Source: Microbacterium oxydans (lineage in GTDB: Bacteria; Actinomycetota; Actinomycetes; Actinomycetales; Microbacteriaceae). Taken from it: a stretch of DNA of 64,000 nt. Position numbers and translations under genes: made by a program. The notes under the pieces were generated by a model. It saw only the letters and a list, made by a program, of their open reading frames with translations. It was not told where the DNA came from and made no database searches. Shown piece after piece: positions 40,552-50,206 of this stretch (the stretch's first letter is position 1; each line of letters starts with the position of its first letter). The stretch spans positions 62,001 through 126,000 of the forward strand of contig NZ_JYIV01000022.1 in assembly GCF_000956405.1 (NCBI RefSeq). Direction: 5' to 3'.

Positions 40552-41535
40552 ATGGCTCCCAAGGTGCACAAGATCCACTCCCTCCCGGACGATGCTCCGT
40601 GGGATAAGGGCGTGCCCCCCGCCGGCTCGGCGGAGCATCCGATGATGGTGCGCGGTCTCGACCGCGTGCTGGCGATCCAGCGACCGTTGGTCCTCGCCCA
40701 CATCCGAAGCATCCGGTTGCGCAATCCCCACGCGTCGCCCACCGAGATCATCCGCATCCTCGAGCGCCGCTACCTCGCGGCAGTGACGACCGGAGGAGCG
40801 GCGGTCGGAGCGACCGCGGTCGTCCCCGGCATCGGCACCGGTGTCACCCTCGCCCTCTCCGGCGTCGAGACCGTGGGCTTCGTGGAGTCCACCGCACTGT
40901 TCGCGCAGTCGGTCGCCGAGGTGCACGGGATCGCGGTCGCGAATCCGGACCGTGCTCGCGCTCTGGTGATGACGCTGATGCTCGGCAAGGAGGGCGTCGA
41001 CCTCGTCGGACAGCTCGCCGGGCAGGTGGCCGGCCGCGGCGGGAGCAGATCCTCCTACTGGGGCGAGCTCGTCACGAAATCCCTCCCTCGCGCCGCGGTC
41101 GGCCCCCTCGTCGACCAGCTCAAGAGCATGTTCGTGAAGCAGTTCGCCGCGAAGGGCGGCGCGTCGGTCATCGGCAAGGCACTTCCGTTCGGGATCGGCG
41201 CCGCGATCGGAGGCGCGGGGAACAACATCCTCGGCCGACGCGTGCTGACCACTTCTCACAAAGCCTTCGGCGCTGCCCCGATCGACCTGCCACTGGAACT
41301 GGAGCCGATCCCCGGCGCCGAGAAGTTCGAGCTGCGGATGCTGCGAGGCGCACGCTACGCCGGGAACGCCGTGGTGGGTGCCGCCGGCACCGTGGCACGA
41401 GGCGCAGAGTGGGTCGGACACCGTGTCGGTGGACGCGCCGGGCGCCGTCACGGCAGCGAGCCGGAAGAGCTCGAGGTCGGCGCCGGCGACCACTCCCTGC
41501 CCTCGAATCCCGGCGAGGAGCGCGAGGAGCGCTGA
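40552..41535 (+). CDS. Conserved actinobacterial protein with glycine-rich hydrophobic regions
   Basis: This 327-residue protein of unknown function has two glycine/alanine-rich hydrophobic stretches (about 80-130: GATAVVPGIGTGVTLALSGVETVGF; and about 205-225: GKALPFGIGAAIGGAGNNI). These are similar in style to EcsC-like proteins. The acidic tail is disordered. It lies between a terminator and the acyl-CoA carboxylase gene and has its own leaderless promoter. Confidence 0.75.
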   Translation: MAPKVHKIHSLPDDAPWDKGVPPAGSAEHPMMVRGLDRVLAIQRPLVLAHIRSIRLRNPHASPTEIIRILERRYLAAVTTGGAAVGATAVVPGIGTGVTLALSGVETVGFVESTALFAQSVAEVHGIAVANPDRARALVMTLMLGKEGVDLVGQLAGQVAGRGGSRSSYWGELVTKSLPRAAVGPLVDQLKSMFVKQFAAKGGASVIGKALPFGIGAAIGGAGNNILGRRVLTTSHKAFGAAPIDLPLELEPIPGAEKFELRMLRGARYAGNAVVGAAGTVARGAEWVGHRVGGRAGRRHGSEPEELEVGAGDHSLPSNPGEEREER

Positions 41536-41603
41536 GCGCAGGTCGCCAAAGGATCGGCCGAGCCGTTGTGGCGAGCATCCAACGGCCGAGGGCGAGCCGA
41601 CGA

Positions 41604-41609
41604 TAGGGT
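41604..41609 (+). promoter_or_regulatory. accD leaderless -10 (TAGGGT)
   Basis: TAGGGT is followed by 7 nt and the GTG start. Confidence 0.5.
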
Positions 41610-41616
41610 GGAATCC

Positions 41617-43206
41617 GTGACGGACAAGCCCGACCTCTTTACCACTGCCGGCAAGATCGCGGATCTGCGCGCTCGCTACACCGAAGCCGTCGTCGACGCA
41701 GAAGCGAAGGCGAAGGAGAAGCAGCACGCCAAGGGCAAGATGACCGCCCGCGAACGCATCGAGCTGCTCGTGGACCCGGGAAGCTTCGTCGAGTTCGATG
41801 AATACGTGCGCCACCGCACGACAGCGTTCGGCATGGACCGCTCCCGCCCCTACGGCGACTCGGTCGTGACCGGGGTCGGCACGATCAACGGCCGGACCGT
41901 CGCGGTCTACTCGCAGGATTTCTCCACATTCGGCGGCTCGCTCGGCGAGGTCGCCGGAGAGAAGATCGTGAAGATCATGGAGTTCGCACTCGCCGGAGGG
42001 ATGCCCTGCATCGGCATCCTCGATTCCGGAGGCGCACGCATCCAGGAAGGCGTCGTCGCCCTCGGCAAGTACGGTGAGATCTTCCGCCTGAACACCCGCG
42101 CTTCCGGAGTCATCCCGCAGATCTCCATCATCATGGGTCCGGCCGCGGGTGGCGCTGTGTACTCCCCCGCTCTGACCGACTTCGTCATCATGGTCGACAA
42201 GACCAGCCAGATGTTCGTCACGGGGCCGGACGTCATCAAGACCGTCACGGGCGAAGACGTGGGCATGGAGGAACTGGGCGGCGCGTACACTCACAACACC
42301 CGCTCGGGTGTCGCCCACTACCTCGCGGAGGACGAGGACGACGCCATCGACTACGCGCGGACGCTCCTGAGCTTCCTCCCGGACAACAACATGGCGGAGC
42401 TGCCGTCGTACGAGAGCGCGTTCGAGTTCGAGACGACAGACGCGGACCGAGTGCTCAACACGATCGTCCCCGACTCGACCAACCAGCCCTACGACATCCA
42501 CACGGTGATCGAGCACGTCGTCGACGAGGGCGACTTCCTCGAAGTGCAGCCGCTGTTCGCGCCCAACATCGTGATCGGCTTCGGTCGTGTCGAGGGCCGC
42601 TCGGTCGGCATCATCGCCAACCAGCCCTCGCAGATGGCGGGCACCTTGAACATCGAGGCAGGCGAGAAGGCCAGCCGCTTCGTGCGGTTCTGCGACGCCT
42701 TCTCGATCCCGATCGTCACGCTCGTCGACGTTCCCGGCTACCTGCCCGGCACGGATCAGGAGTGGACGGGAGTCATCCGTCGTGGCGCGAAGCTGCTCTA
42801 CGCCTATGCAGAGGCCACCGTGCCCCTGGTCACCGTCATCCTGCGCAAGGCGTACGGGGGCGCATACATCGTGATGGGCTCGAAGCAGCTCGGCGCGGAC
42901 GTGAATCTCGCGTGGCCGACCGCCGAGATCGCGGTCATGGGCGGTCAGGGAGCGGTCAACATCCTGTACCGCGGCGAGATCAAGAAGGCCGAAGAGGCCG
43001 GCGAAGACGTCGCCGCCGTGCGCACCCGGCTCGCGAACGAGTACACGTACAACGTGGCGTCGCCCTTCCTGGCCGCCGAGCGCGGGGAACTCGACGGCAT
43101 CATCGAGCCGGCCAACACCCGCGTCTCGATCGCGAAGGCACTTCGCGCCCTGCGCGGAAAGCGCGCGGAGCTGCCCCCGAAGAAGCACGGGAACATCCCG
43201 CTGTGA
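41617..43206 (+). CDS. accD: Acyl-CoA carboxylase, carboxyltransferase beta subunit
   Basis: This 529-residue biotin-dependent carboxyltransferase transfers carboxyl from biotin to acetyl-, propionyl- or longer acyl-CoA. It has the crotonase-fold halves with [42 protein letters not shown], and later [15 protein letters not shown] and [14 protein letters not shown]. It partners with the biotin carboxylase at 50220 and the epsilon subunit that follows with a 4-bp overlap. Substrate preference cannot be read. Confidence 0.94.
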   Translation: MTDKPDLFTTAGKIADLRARYTEAVVDAEAKAKEKQHAKGKMTARERIELLVDPGSFVEFDEYVRHRTTAFGMDRSRPYGDSVVTGVGTINGRTVAVYSQDFSTFGGSLGEVAGEKIVKIMEFALAGGMPCIGILDSGGARIQEGVVALGKYGEIFRLNTRASGVIPQISIIMGPAAGGAVYSPALTDFVIMVDKTSQMFVTGPDVIKTVTGEDVGMEELGGAYTHNTRSGVAHYLAEDEDDAIDYARTLLSFLPDNNMAELPSYESAFEFETTDADRVLNTIVPDSTNQPYDIHTVIEHVVDEGDFLEVQPLFAPNIVIGFGRVEGRSVGIIANQPSQMAGTLNIEAGEKASRFVRFCDAFSIPIVTLVDVPGYLPGTDQEWTGVIRRGAKLLYAYAEATVPLVTVILRKAYGGAYIVMGSKQLGADVNLAWPTAEIAVMGGQGAVNILYRGEIKKAEEAGEDVAAVRTRLANEYTYNVASPFLAAERGELDGIIEPANTRVSIAKALRALRGKRAELPPKKHGNIPL

Positions 43207-43442
43207 CCGAGCAGAACCTGCAGGAGGAACCCTCCCCCGACGCGCCGCTGCTCGACATCACCCGCGGCGCTGCCACCGAGGAGGAGCTTGCCGCTCTGAT
43301 CGCCGTGATCAGCGAGGCATACGCGACGGAGGAGGCTGCCGCGGTGGCCGACGAGCCCTCCGTCTCCGCCTGGACCAAGACCCAGCGTCCGCTGCGTCGC
43401 CCGCTCCGGCGCGACATCCCGTGGGGGCGTTTCTCCGGCTGA
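43203..43442 (+). CDS. accE: Acyl-CoA carboxylase epsilon subunit
   Basis: This 79-residue accessory subunit is found only in actinobacteria. The family pattern is visible: [22 protein letters not shown], then a C-terminal basic [24 protein letters not shown] overlaps the accD stop by 4 bp, so the two are made together. Confidence 0.9.
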   Translation: MTEQNLQEEPSPDAPLLDITRGAATEEELAALIAVISEAYATEEAAAVADEPSVSAWTKTQRPLRRPLRRDIPWGRFSG

Positions 43443-43784
43443 TCGCCCCGGCTCCCGTTTTCCGCCTCCGCTCGGCACGCGGAGGGACGCCGTCGGCGTG
43501 ATCCGTGAACCCTCCGCTTCACGAACCACGTCGACGATCACCGCAGGACCCCCAGAGCCCCGCGCGGCCGCGTCCCCGTCGCCGCCTCGTGCACCCCTCT
43601 GCAAGCGGTGCACGGATCCCTCCTCGTCCAGGCCCGAATCCGTGTTCCGCATCGTGTGACGGTGCCGTGCACACAGTGGAACGCGGAGTCCGTGGATCTG
43701 TCCGAAGAACGAAGCCCAAATACTATATCGATTCGACTTATGCGTGCAAACGTGGATGCCCGAGTGCCGGCACCCCGCGAGTAT
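43443..43784. other. 340-bp intergenic region, candidate small-RNA promoter
   Basis: No convincing protein gene is present. On the minus strand TTTGCA (43745-43750), 17 bp, and TATAGT (43722-43727) form a good promoter that points into otherwise empty sequence. A gtgaa/ttcac stem lies near 43506. It could drive a small RNA. Confidence 0.4.
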
Positions 43785-45017
43785 TCAGCTGTCGAGAAGG
43801 AGATCCGAGGCCCGCGGGCTCAGGACCGAGTCGAGCACCACGCACGCCGCACCCACCGCACCGACGTCATCGCCCACCACCGTGCCGTCGACCGGAAGCG
43901 TGCGTATCGCACGGGTCGCACTGGCCCGATCGAGCCTGTCGGGGATCTCTGCCAGGTAGACATCGGCGAGCCGTGACCAGAACGGCCCGCCGAAGACGAC
44001 ACGGTCGACGTCGAGCATGTTGGTGAGCGCCGCCGTCAGCACCGTGATGTGCGCGGCAGAGCGCCGGAGCACCTCCACAGCCGCCTCGTTCCCGGCGGCC
44101 GCTCGTTCGCACAGCTGCCCGAACCGCTCATCGACGGCCGCGGCATCGCTCGTCTGATGCGCATCGTCGAACACTCCCGCCCTTTCCGCCTGCTCGACGA
44201 TCGCCTGCGGGGTGCACACCACCTCGACGCATCCGCGGGCCCCGCACGCGCAGGACGGCCCGTCGGGGTCGACGATGATGTGGCCGATCTCGCCGATGTT
44301 GCGCGTGCTCCCGCGGACGGCCTCGCCATCGCGCGCGAGGGCAGCGCCGATCCCGATCCCCAGGTAGATGAAGACGAACGAGTCGTCCGCCGACTCCCGC
44401 CGCGTCCAGAGCTCGCCGACTGCAGCCGACGTCGTGTCCTTCTCCAGCACGACCGGCAGACCCGTCGCCTCCGCAAGCACCGCGCGCAACGGCACGCGGT
44501 GCCACCCCGTGAGCTTCGGCGGGTCGATGACGGTGCCCAACTCCGCATCGAGCGGGCCGGGAGCCGCAACCCCCACCCCGGCGATCCGTGAGCGATCGAC
44601 ACCCGAGCCCGCGATCAACGCGTCGATGGTCGTCGCCATGGCCTCGACGATCCGAGGCGGGTCCTCCGCAGGGGTGCGCACGCTCACGCGCCGCACGACG
44701 GCCCCTGACAGGTCGAGCAGCACGAACGTCATCAGGGCCGGATCAAGATGGACCCCGACAGCGAAGCGGCTGTCCGCCACCAGACGCAGGGTGACGCGCG
44801 GCTTGCCCGGTCCGTTGATCGTTCGGCCCGCTTCCCTGATGAACCCGTCATCGAGGAGTCTGCGGGTGATGTTCGTCACCGTCTGCGCCGAGAGGCGCGT
44901 CGCTGTCGAGAGCTCGATCCTGCTGAGCCCCTCGCCGGACTGCCGGATGGCCTCCAGGATCACGGACTGGTTGAAGTCGCCCATGCGCGGAAGATTGGTG
45001 CCACGACGAGTTGCCAT
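43785..45017 (-). CDS. ROK-family regulator with N-terminal winged helix
   Basis: The 410-residue protein joins a MarR-like winged helix (about 25-75: LSRIELSTATRLSAQTVTNITRRLLDDGFI) to a ROK domain with GVGVAAPGPLD and a CACGARGCVE zinc cluster. This is the layout of NagC/XylR-type sugar repressors. An ATG at 45017 is chosen over an upstream one. A gccatc-N7-gatggc dyad overlaps the start and may be its own operator. No sugar operon adjoins it, so the ligand is unknown. Confidence 0.88.
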   Translation of the reverse strand: MATRRGTNLPRMGDFNQSVILEAIRQSGEGLSRIELSTATRLSAQTVTNITRRLLDDGFIREAGRTINGPGKPRVTLRLVADSRFAVGVHLDPALMTFVLLDLSGAVVRRVSVRTPAEDPPRIVEAMATTIDALIAGSGVDRSRIAGVGVAAPGPLDAELGTVIDPPKLTGWHRVPLRAVLAEATGLPVVLEKDTTSAAVGELWTRRESADDSFVFIYLGIGIGAALARDGEAVRGSTRNIGEIGHIIVDPDGPSCACGARGCVEVVCTPQAIVEQAERAGVFDDAHQTSDAAAVDERFGQLCERAAAGNEAAVEVLRRSAAHITVLTAALTNMLDVDRVVFGGPFWSRLADVYLAEIPDRLDRASATRAIRTLPVDGTVVGDDVGAVGAACVVLDSVLSPRASDLLLDS

Positions 45018-45031
45018 CGTCCAATGATGGC
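45013..45031. promoter_or_regulatory. Dyad at the ROK gene start (gccatc-N7-gatggc)
   Basis: Perfect 6-bp arms overlap the start codon; a candidate autoregulatory operator. Confidence 0.45.
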
Positions 45032-45191
45032 CTATCGGGGCTGAAATCGTGTCCCCCAAAATACCTACAGACAATGTTCGCGCGAACCATCAGACTGAGG
45101 GGGACGCTTCGCGTTCGGCTGGTCTCTCTGTCCCAGGGTAGACAGACGCTGACTGGCCACCAGCGGACGGTTTTCGGGTAACTGTCCGCAC

Positions 45192-45224
45192 GGAGAGGGG
45201 CAGGCGGATTCGCCGCCCCTCTCC
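45192..45224 (-). terminator. Hairpin downstream of the two-component operon
   Basis: The stem ggagaggggcaggcg / cgccgcccctctcc (one bulge, tetraloop-size loop gatt) lies about 100 bp beyond the last gene of the minus-strand operon. There is no T-tract. Confidence 0.6.
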
Positions 45225-45316
45225 CACTCTCACCATCCTCGACTCCGGTCACCTCCCCAGGCCGGGGCCGAGGACGTGCTCCGATCTCCCCGTTCGGCGG
45301 TGCCTCAGCGCGGGAC

Positions 45317-46321
45317 TCAGCGTGGGATCTCGTGCCAGAGGTCGACGGCATCGTCATCGCCCGACGCCCGAGCTCCTGCGCGGCCGACCACGGTGACCGC
45401 GACGCGAGGATCGCGTGCGGAACGGATGATCAGGCGAGCAGTCTGCGCGCGGCTGAGCACGACCGCCAGCTCGTCCCTGATCTGTTCGCGACGCATCTCG
45501 TCGATCCCGTCGAATCCACCCTCGTCGAAAACCGTCACCACCACGCCCCGGCGTCGTGCCGCCTCGATCGCGTTGCGCACGGCATCATTGAGCAGATCGG
45601 CTCCACGCAACTCGTCCCGCAACCTGCCCTCGGCGAGTCGAGCGTCCATCCGCTCCTGGTCGTCCAAGGCGCCCCGCGCCGCGACGACCCTGCTCAGGAC
45701 GGGACCGGCGACCGCCAGCGCGAACTGCGTGCGCAGGCGCCGCTCCCGCTGACGCACCCGCTGCGTCGCATGCCACGCGGACACCGCCTGCTGGATCTCG
45801 GCGAGCCGCTCGGTGTCGCGCACAGCACGATCCCAGAACATCACGAGGAGCCGAGCGACCGCCACCCACATGATGGAGCCGACGAGCCCGAGGTTCAGGG
45901 CCACGACGAATCCCAGATATGCCGAGGCACTCACCACGAGGACTCCGAGAAGAAGCACCCCGATCAGAGCCCGCCTCCGGACGACGCACACGACCCCGAG
46001 GAGCCCCAGTGCGCCGATGTACCACGTGGCGAAGGGGGCAGTCCGGTCTGCCGGGTCGAGCGACACGGTGACGAGGGTGGGGATGAGCGCACTCGCGACC
46101 AGTGCGAGGACGGCGGACCACATGGGCATCCTCACCACCGCGCCGGTCCCGAGGATCGCGATGTTCACCACCACGAGGTAGATGCCGATCGCGAGCACCA
46201 TCAGCAGCGGAGCCGTCGGCTGCTCGATCCACCAGATCCCTCGGGCGACGAAGTACAGCGCGAAGCCGACGGCGAGGGAGGTCGCGACACTCCGCACGGT
46301 GCGGTTCACGAGCGCTCCCAT
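45317..46321 (-). CDS. Membrane protein resembling a sensor kinase without catalytic motifs
   Basis: The 334-residue protein has about six N-terminal membrane segments, a basic linker (ATQRVRQRERRLRTQFALAVAGPVL) and a cytoplasmic domain (about 225-325). No phosphoacceptor HD, N-box or DxGxG is visible in that domain. Its start overlaps the end of the histidine kinase gene by 16 bp, so it is the third gene of the operon. It may be a partner or inhibitor of the kinase. A longer open frame upstream is a shadow of the kinase. Confidence 0.72.
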   Translation of the reverse strand: MGALVNRTVRSVATSLAVGFALYFVARGIWWIEQPTAPLLMVLAIGIYLVVVNIAILGTGAVVRMPMWSAVLALVASALIPTLVTVSLDPADRTAPFATWYIGALGLLGVVCVVRRRALIGVLLLGVLVVSASAYLGFVVALNLGLVGSIMWVAVARLLVMFWDRAVRDTERLAEIQQAVSAWHATQRVRQRERRLRTQFALAVAGPVLSRVVAARGALDDQERMDARLAEGRLRDELRGADLLNDAVRNAIEAARRRGVVVTVFDEGGFDGIDEMRREQIRDELAVVLSRAQTARLIIRSARDPRVAVTVVGRAGARASGDDDAVDLWHEIPR

Positions 46322-47541
46322 CCCAGGACGACCGTCGTCCCGTGCTCGTCGGAGAGGATGTGGGCCGTGCCGGCCACTCCCGCCATGCGCGCGAAGATCG
46401 ACGCACGGATCCCGAGTCGGTCGGCACCGATCGACTCGACGTCGAATCCCGATCCGGTGTCGGAGACCGTCACGCCGATGCCCTCGTCGCCGTGACCTTC
46501 GACGATGATGTGAAGTCCGCGTCCACCCGCATGGGACACCGCGTTGCCGATCGCCTGACGTGCCGCGAGCACCAGGGCGCGGGCGGCGCGTCCGGGGATG
46601 AGTCCGATACCCCCGCGCTCCTCCACGATCGCGTCCGCGCCGAGTTCGGACAGCGCCCGGCGCAGCTCGACCACGATCTGCCCCGTTCCGACCGGCTCGT
46701 CGCTCCCCTCCTGTGCGACGGCGGCCTCGGTGTTCGCGAGGCGAGTGAGAGCCTCCCGTGCCATCGCCACGGCCAGCTCCCTGGCGCGCTCGCCCTCGGC
46801 ACGCTCTGCGGCGATCAGAGCGGCCAGGACGCTGTCGTGCATCAGAGCGGACATCGCCGCCCGCTCCTCCTCGGCCGCAGCCGCTGCCGCAGCCGTGGAA
46901 TACGACGCGACCGCCTGTCCCCTGGCCTCGTCGACCCCGGCGGCGACCGAACGGAACATCCATCCGAGCGAGACGATCACCACGCCGAGGATGAGAGTGA
47001 ACGACACGTCGAAGGCGGTCGTCACCCAGAAGTCGCGCGAGAACTCCCCCTGGACGAGACGGACATAGCCGTAGACGAACGGCATCCCTGCCGCCCAGGC
47101 GAACTGCAGCGCCAAAGGGAAAGCGAGCATCGCCGCGACGACCCCGACGTTGACGAGGAAGAAGATCCACGGCTGCTCGCCCGCTCCCTTGTCGGAGGGA
47201 TCGACGACCGTCGGCCATGCGGCGAGCGCCAGCACGTAGACCACGGCGAAGATCCCGGAGAAGGTCCGCACCCCGCGCCCGATGAGGCATGCCACGAGCA
47301 TCGCGACCAGTGGCACGAACACCACGCACAGCGTGACGACGTGTGCGGTGTCCGCGCTGGACAGAGATGCCACGGCGGAGACCAGCGCCTGTCCGCCGAG
47401 GACAGCCGAGCCGATCGCGACCACGATGGCGAGGATCCGCTCCATGCGCTTGCCGGTGAAGCGTTCGTACGCCGTCTCCGTGCTGCCGGGAGAAGGAATC
47501 TTGCTCCAGGCGTCGCGGATGCTCAGCGGCTCAGCGGCCAC
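46306..47541 (-). CDS. Sensor histidine kinase, NarX/DesK type
   Basis: This 411-residue kinase has about five or six membrane segments (residues 35-205), a phosphoacceptor His in SALMHDSVLAALIAA near residue 233, and an ATPase domain with GNAVSHAGG (N-box) and VSDTGSGFDVES. GTG starts inside the end of the regulator gene (11-bp overlap). The signal is unknown. Confidence 0.9.
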   Translation of the reverse strand: MAAEPLSIRDAWSKIPSPGSTETAYERFTGKRMERILAIVVAIGSAVLGGQALVSAVASLSSADTAHVVTLCVVFVPLVAMLVACLIGRGVRTFSGIFAVVYVLALAAWPTVVDPSDKGAGEQPWIFFLVNVGVVAAMLAFPLALQFAWAAGMPFVYGYVRLVQGEFSRDFWVTTAFDVSFTLILGVVIVSLGWMFRSVAAGVDEARGQAVASYSTAAAAAAAEEERAAMSALMHDSVLAALIAAERAEGERARELAVAMAREALTRLANTEAAVAQEGSDEPVGTGQIVVELRRALSELGADAIVEERGGIGLIPGRAARALVLAARQAIGNAVSHAGGRGLHIIVEGHGDEGIGVTVSDTGSGFDVESIGADRLGIRASIFARMAGVAGTAHILSDEHGTTVVLGWERS

Positions 47542-48190
47542 CGAGTGCCTCGTCGGCCGTGACGATCCCGTCCTCCATCGCCCGGCGGAGCAGGTCGACC
47601 TTCGTCGGTGCCGGTCGCCCGACCTCCACGTACTTCACGCGGATGCGGGTGATGTTCTCCTTGGCGGTCGAGTAGGCGACCCCCAGCTTCTCGGCGACGG
47701 CCTTCAAGGGCAGACCCGTCGCGTACAGCCGGAGGACCTCCCGTTCGCGGGTGGCCAGCTGCGCATCGGCGAACGCCCGGTCTCCGTCGACGGCGCTCGC
47801 CCATTCCACGTTGTTGAGGGCCTCACCCTGCGCCACGGTGCGGATCGCGTCCAGCACGTCGTCGAGTGCGGACGACTTGCTCACCACGCCCGCGGCCCCG
47901 GCGGAGAGGGCTTCCCGCACGGCTGCAGGACGATCCGCCACGCTGTGGATCACGACGCTCGCGCCGTCGTTCACGAGCGATGTGACGTTCTCGGTCACGG
48001 TCGTGCCGTCACCGAGCGTGAGGTCGAGCACGACGACATCCGCCGGTGCGGCCTTCGACGCCTTCCGCCACTCGATGTACGACGACACGGTGCTTCCGGA
48101 GAAGACCACGGTCTGCGAATCCCGCGCGCACGCGGCCTCGAGGCCGAGGCGAACGGACTCGTGATCGTCGATGAGTGCGACCGTGCTCAT
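47531..48190 (-). CDS. LuxR/NarL-type response regulator
   Basis: This 219-residue protein has a receiver domain (DDHESVR, phosphoacceptor Asp in VVVLDLTLGDG near residue 55, VSKSSALDDVL) and a LuxR helix-turn-helix (LATREREVLRLYATGLPLKAVAEKLGVAYSTAKENITRI). It is the first gene of the operon and is cognate to the kinase that follows. Confidence 0.92.
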   Translation of the reverse strand: MSTVALIDDHESVRLGLEAACARDSQTVVFSGSTVSSYIEWRKASKAAPADVVVLDLTLGDGTTVTENVTSLVNDGASVVIHSVADRPAAVREALSAGAAGVVSKSSALDDVLDAIRTVAQGEALNNVEWASAVDGDRAFADAQLATREREVLRLYATGLPLKAVAEKLGVAYSTAKENITRIRVKYVEVGRPAPTKVDLLRRAMEDGIVTADEALGGR

Positions 48191-48196
48191 TCCCTC

Positions 48197-48202
48197 AGCC
48201 TA
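48197..48202 (-). promoter_or_regulatory. Response-regulator gene leaderless -10 (TAGGCT)
   Basis: TAGGCT on the minus strand is followed by 6 nt and the ATG. Confidence 0.6.
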
Positions 48203-48231
48203 CTGAGTCCCCTCGGAAGGCCGTGGATCCC

Positions 48232-49479
48232 TCATCGGGTGAGCAGCGCCACGACCTCGAAATGGTGCGAGTGGGGGAAGAGATCGAAGCCGCGAAGACG
48301 GTCGACGTTCCACCCGAGCGTGCGGAAGGTGCCGAGGTCACGTGCGAGTGCCACCGGGTCGCACGCGACGTACGCGATGGCATCGGGAGCGAGCCCGTGG
48401 ATCGCCTCGACCACCTGACGCCCTGCTCCGGCGCGAGGCGGGTCGAGCACGACGGCGCCGGCCCGGCCTCCGCCCTTCCGCGTGACCAGGAACCGATCGA
48501 CCCGCGCCGTCACCGCCTCCACCTGGAGGGCGGCGAGGTTCGCGGCCGCATGCTGAGTGGCGCGTGCGCTCGACTCGACCGTCACGATCTCCGTGCCGCC
48601 GAGGTCGGCCAGGGTCGCCGCGAACAAGCCGACACCGCCGTACAGGTCGAAGTGGGTCTTCTGGTCGTCGACATGACCGTCGAGGATGCCGTAGACGGCG
48701 GCGTCGAGCACCGAGGCCGCGCGTGGGTGGACCTGCCAGAAGCCGGTGGAGTCCACCTCGAAGCGACGATCGTTGACCACTTCGTGGATCACCTCGGGGG
48801 CCGGCCGCTTGCGGAAGCCCCTCTGCACGCGCGGAGCGCGCTCGGTCTCCTCGCGACGGATGATGCGCACGGTGCCGTCGGCGGGCTCCACGAGCTCGAT
48901 GCGACCGGGAGCCTCCCCGCTCAGCGCGAGGGCCGCCGCGGCAATCGCCGGCCGCGCCAGCGGGTACGACGTGACCGGCACGACGCGGTGGCTGCGCGAC
49001 GCGTACGGTCCGACCGTGCCCGTGTCGTCGACGTGCAGCGTGACCCGGGTGCGCCATCCGAGACCGTCTCCGGACTCCACGGGCTCGATCTCCGGCGCGA
49101 TGAGACCGTTCCCCGCGAATCGGTCGAGGGCCTCGGTCAGCACGCGTCGCTTGAGCTCACGCTGGTGGTCGAGATCGATGTGCCCGAGGTCGGCGCCGCC
49201 CGGACGATCGACGGGGTCACGGGATACGTCGGCTTCAGCCCAGATGTGGGGGCGGCGGTGCTCCGACGCTTCCAACACCTCGATCGTCTCGGCCCTCCAG
49301 AAGCTTCGGGTGTCGGCGTCGGCCCCTTCCTGCGGAGCGATCAGGCGGGCACGGACGCGCTCACCGGGGACGGCATCGGACACGAAGACCACGCGCCCCT
49401 CGTGGCGGGCGATGAACGTGCCCCCGTGCGCGATGCCGGTGATGTCGAGTTCGAGCACGTCGGCTGGGGAGGAAGTCAT
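48232..49479 (-). CDS. TrmA/RumA-family RNA 5-methyluridine methyltransferase
   Basis: The 415-residue enzyme has an N-terminal TRAM domain (about 5-65: LELDITGIAHGGTFIARHEGRVVFV) and a SAM-dependent methyltransferase domain with FDLYGGVGLFAATLA, VVLDPPRAGAG and YVACDPVALARDL, which holds the catalytic Cys. It methylates a uridine in rRNA or tRNA; which one is not clear. ATG at 49479 lies 6 nt past TATCCT. It shares its promoter region with maf. Confidence 0.92.
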   Translation of the reverse strand: MTSSPADVLELDITGIAHGGTFIARHEGRVVFVSDAVPGERVRARLIAPQEGADADTRSFWRAETIEVLEASEHRRPHIWAEADVSRDPVDRPGGADLGHIDLDHQRELKRRVLTEALDRFAGNGLIAPEIEPVESGDGLGWRTRVTLHVDDTGTVGPYASRSHRVVPVTSYPLARPAIAAAALALSGEAPGRIELVEPADGTVRIIRREETERAPRVQRGFRKRPAPEVIHEVVNDRRFEVDSTGFWQVHPRAASVLDAAVYGILDGHVDDQKTHFDLYGGVGLFAATLADLGGTEIVTVESSARATQHAAANLAALQVEAVTARVDRFLVTRKGGGRAGAVVLDPPRAGAGRQVVEAIHGLAPDAIAYVACDPVALARDLGTFRTLGWNVDRLRGFDLFPHSHHFEVVALLTR

Positions 49480-49485
49480 CCTTCG

Positions 49486-49491
49486 AGGATA
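49486..49491 (-). promoter_or_regulatory. Methyltransferase gene leaderless -10 (TATCCT)
   Basis: It is followed by 6 nt and the ATG on the minus strand, and overlaps the divergent maf -10 by 2 bp. Confidence 0.55.
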
Positions 49492-49495
49492 CGGT
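49490..49495 (+). promoter_or_regulatory. maf leaderless -10 (TACGGT)
   Basis: It is followed by 7 nt and ATG at 49503. Because it overlaps the opposite -10, the two genes probably compete for polymerase. Confidence 0.5.
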
Positions 49496-49502
49496 GGTGG
49501 AC

Positions 49503-50141
49503 ATGCGCGTCTGCCTCGCCTCCACCTCACCCGCCCGACTCATGCTGCTGCGCCAGGCGGGCATCGAGCCGCTCACACTGTCTCCGGACGTGGACGAGGA
49601 CGCCGTCGCCGCCGCTGCGGAGGCGGAGCGGGGCGCGCCGCTTCCTCCCGAGGAGCTGGTGCTGCTGCTCGCTCGAGCGAAGGCCTCCGCCGTGGCGCAG
49701 AGTCTCGTCGAGGACGGGGGCTTCGACGGCCTGGTGATCGGCGGCGACTCGATGTTCGAGCTCGGCGGGCGCGTCTACGGCAAGCCGTACACCCCGGAAG
49801 AGGCGACCAGGCGCTGGCGAGAGATGCGCGGAGCGACGGGCATCCTGCACTCCGGCCATTCCGTCTTCCGCGTGGCCCCCGGCGCCGAGCCCCGGGAAGC
49901 CACCGCCGTCGCCGAGGCCGCCGTGACCTTCGCCTCCGACGTGACGGACGCCGAGATCGCCGCGTACGTCGCTTCAGGGGAACCGCTGCTCGTGGCGGGA
50001 GCCTTCACCGTCGACAGCCTGGGCGGCGCCTTCATCACGCGTGTAGAGGGCGACCCGTCGACCGTCGTCGGCATGTCCCTGTCGACGGTGCGCCGCCTCG
50101 CCGCGGAGCTCGGTGTTCGTTGGACCGACCTCTGGTCGTAG
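49503..50141 (+). CDS. maf: Maf-family nucleotide pyrophosphatase
   Basis: This 212-residue enzyme hydrolyses non-canonical or pyrimidine nucleoside triphosphates and is linked to septum control. Motifs: MRVCLASTSPARLMLLRQAGI, DVDED, VIGGDSMFELGGRVYGKP, and FASDVTDAEIAAYVASGEP. ATG at 49503 fits the promoter; GTGs just before it are alternatives. Confidence 0.92.
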   Translation: MRVCLASTSPARLMLLRQAGIEPLTLSPDVDEDAVAAAAEAERGAPLPPEELVLLLARAKASAVAQSLVEDGGFDGLVIGGDSMFELGGRVYGKPYTPEEATRRWREMRGATGILHSGHSVFRVAPGAEPREATAVAEAAVTFASDVTDAEIAAYVASGEPLLVAGAFTVDSLGGAFITRVEGDPSTVVGMSLSTVRRLAAELGVRWTDLWS

Positions 50142-50206
50142 ACTCCCCTCCACGTTTTCCCGACTTTCTTGTGGGGAGTCGTCAAAGGGATCGGGGTCGT
50201 TCTCGC

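Noticed and set aside
40339..43188. A 949-codon minus-strand open frame across the nucleotidyltransferase and accD genes
   Set aside because: It is antisense to three well-supported genes, has no domain, and its length only reflects high GC.
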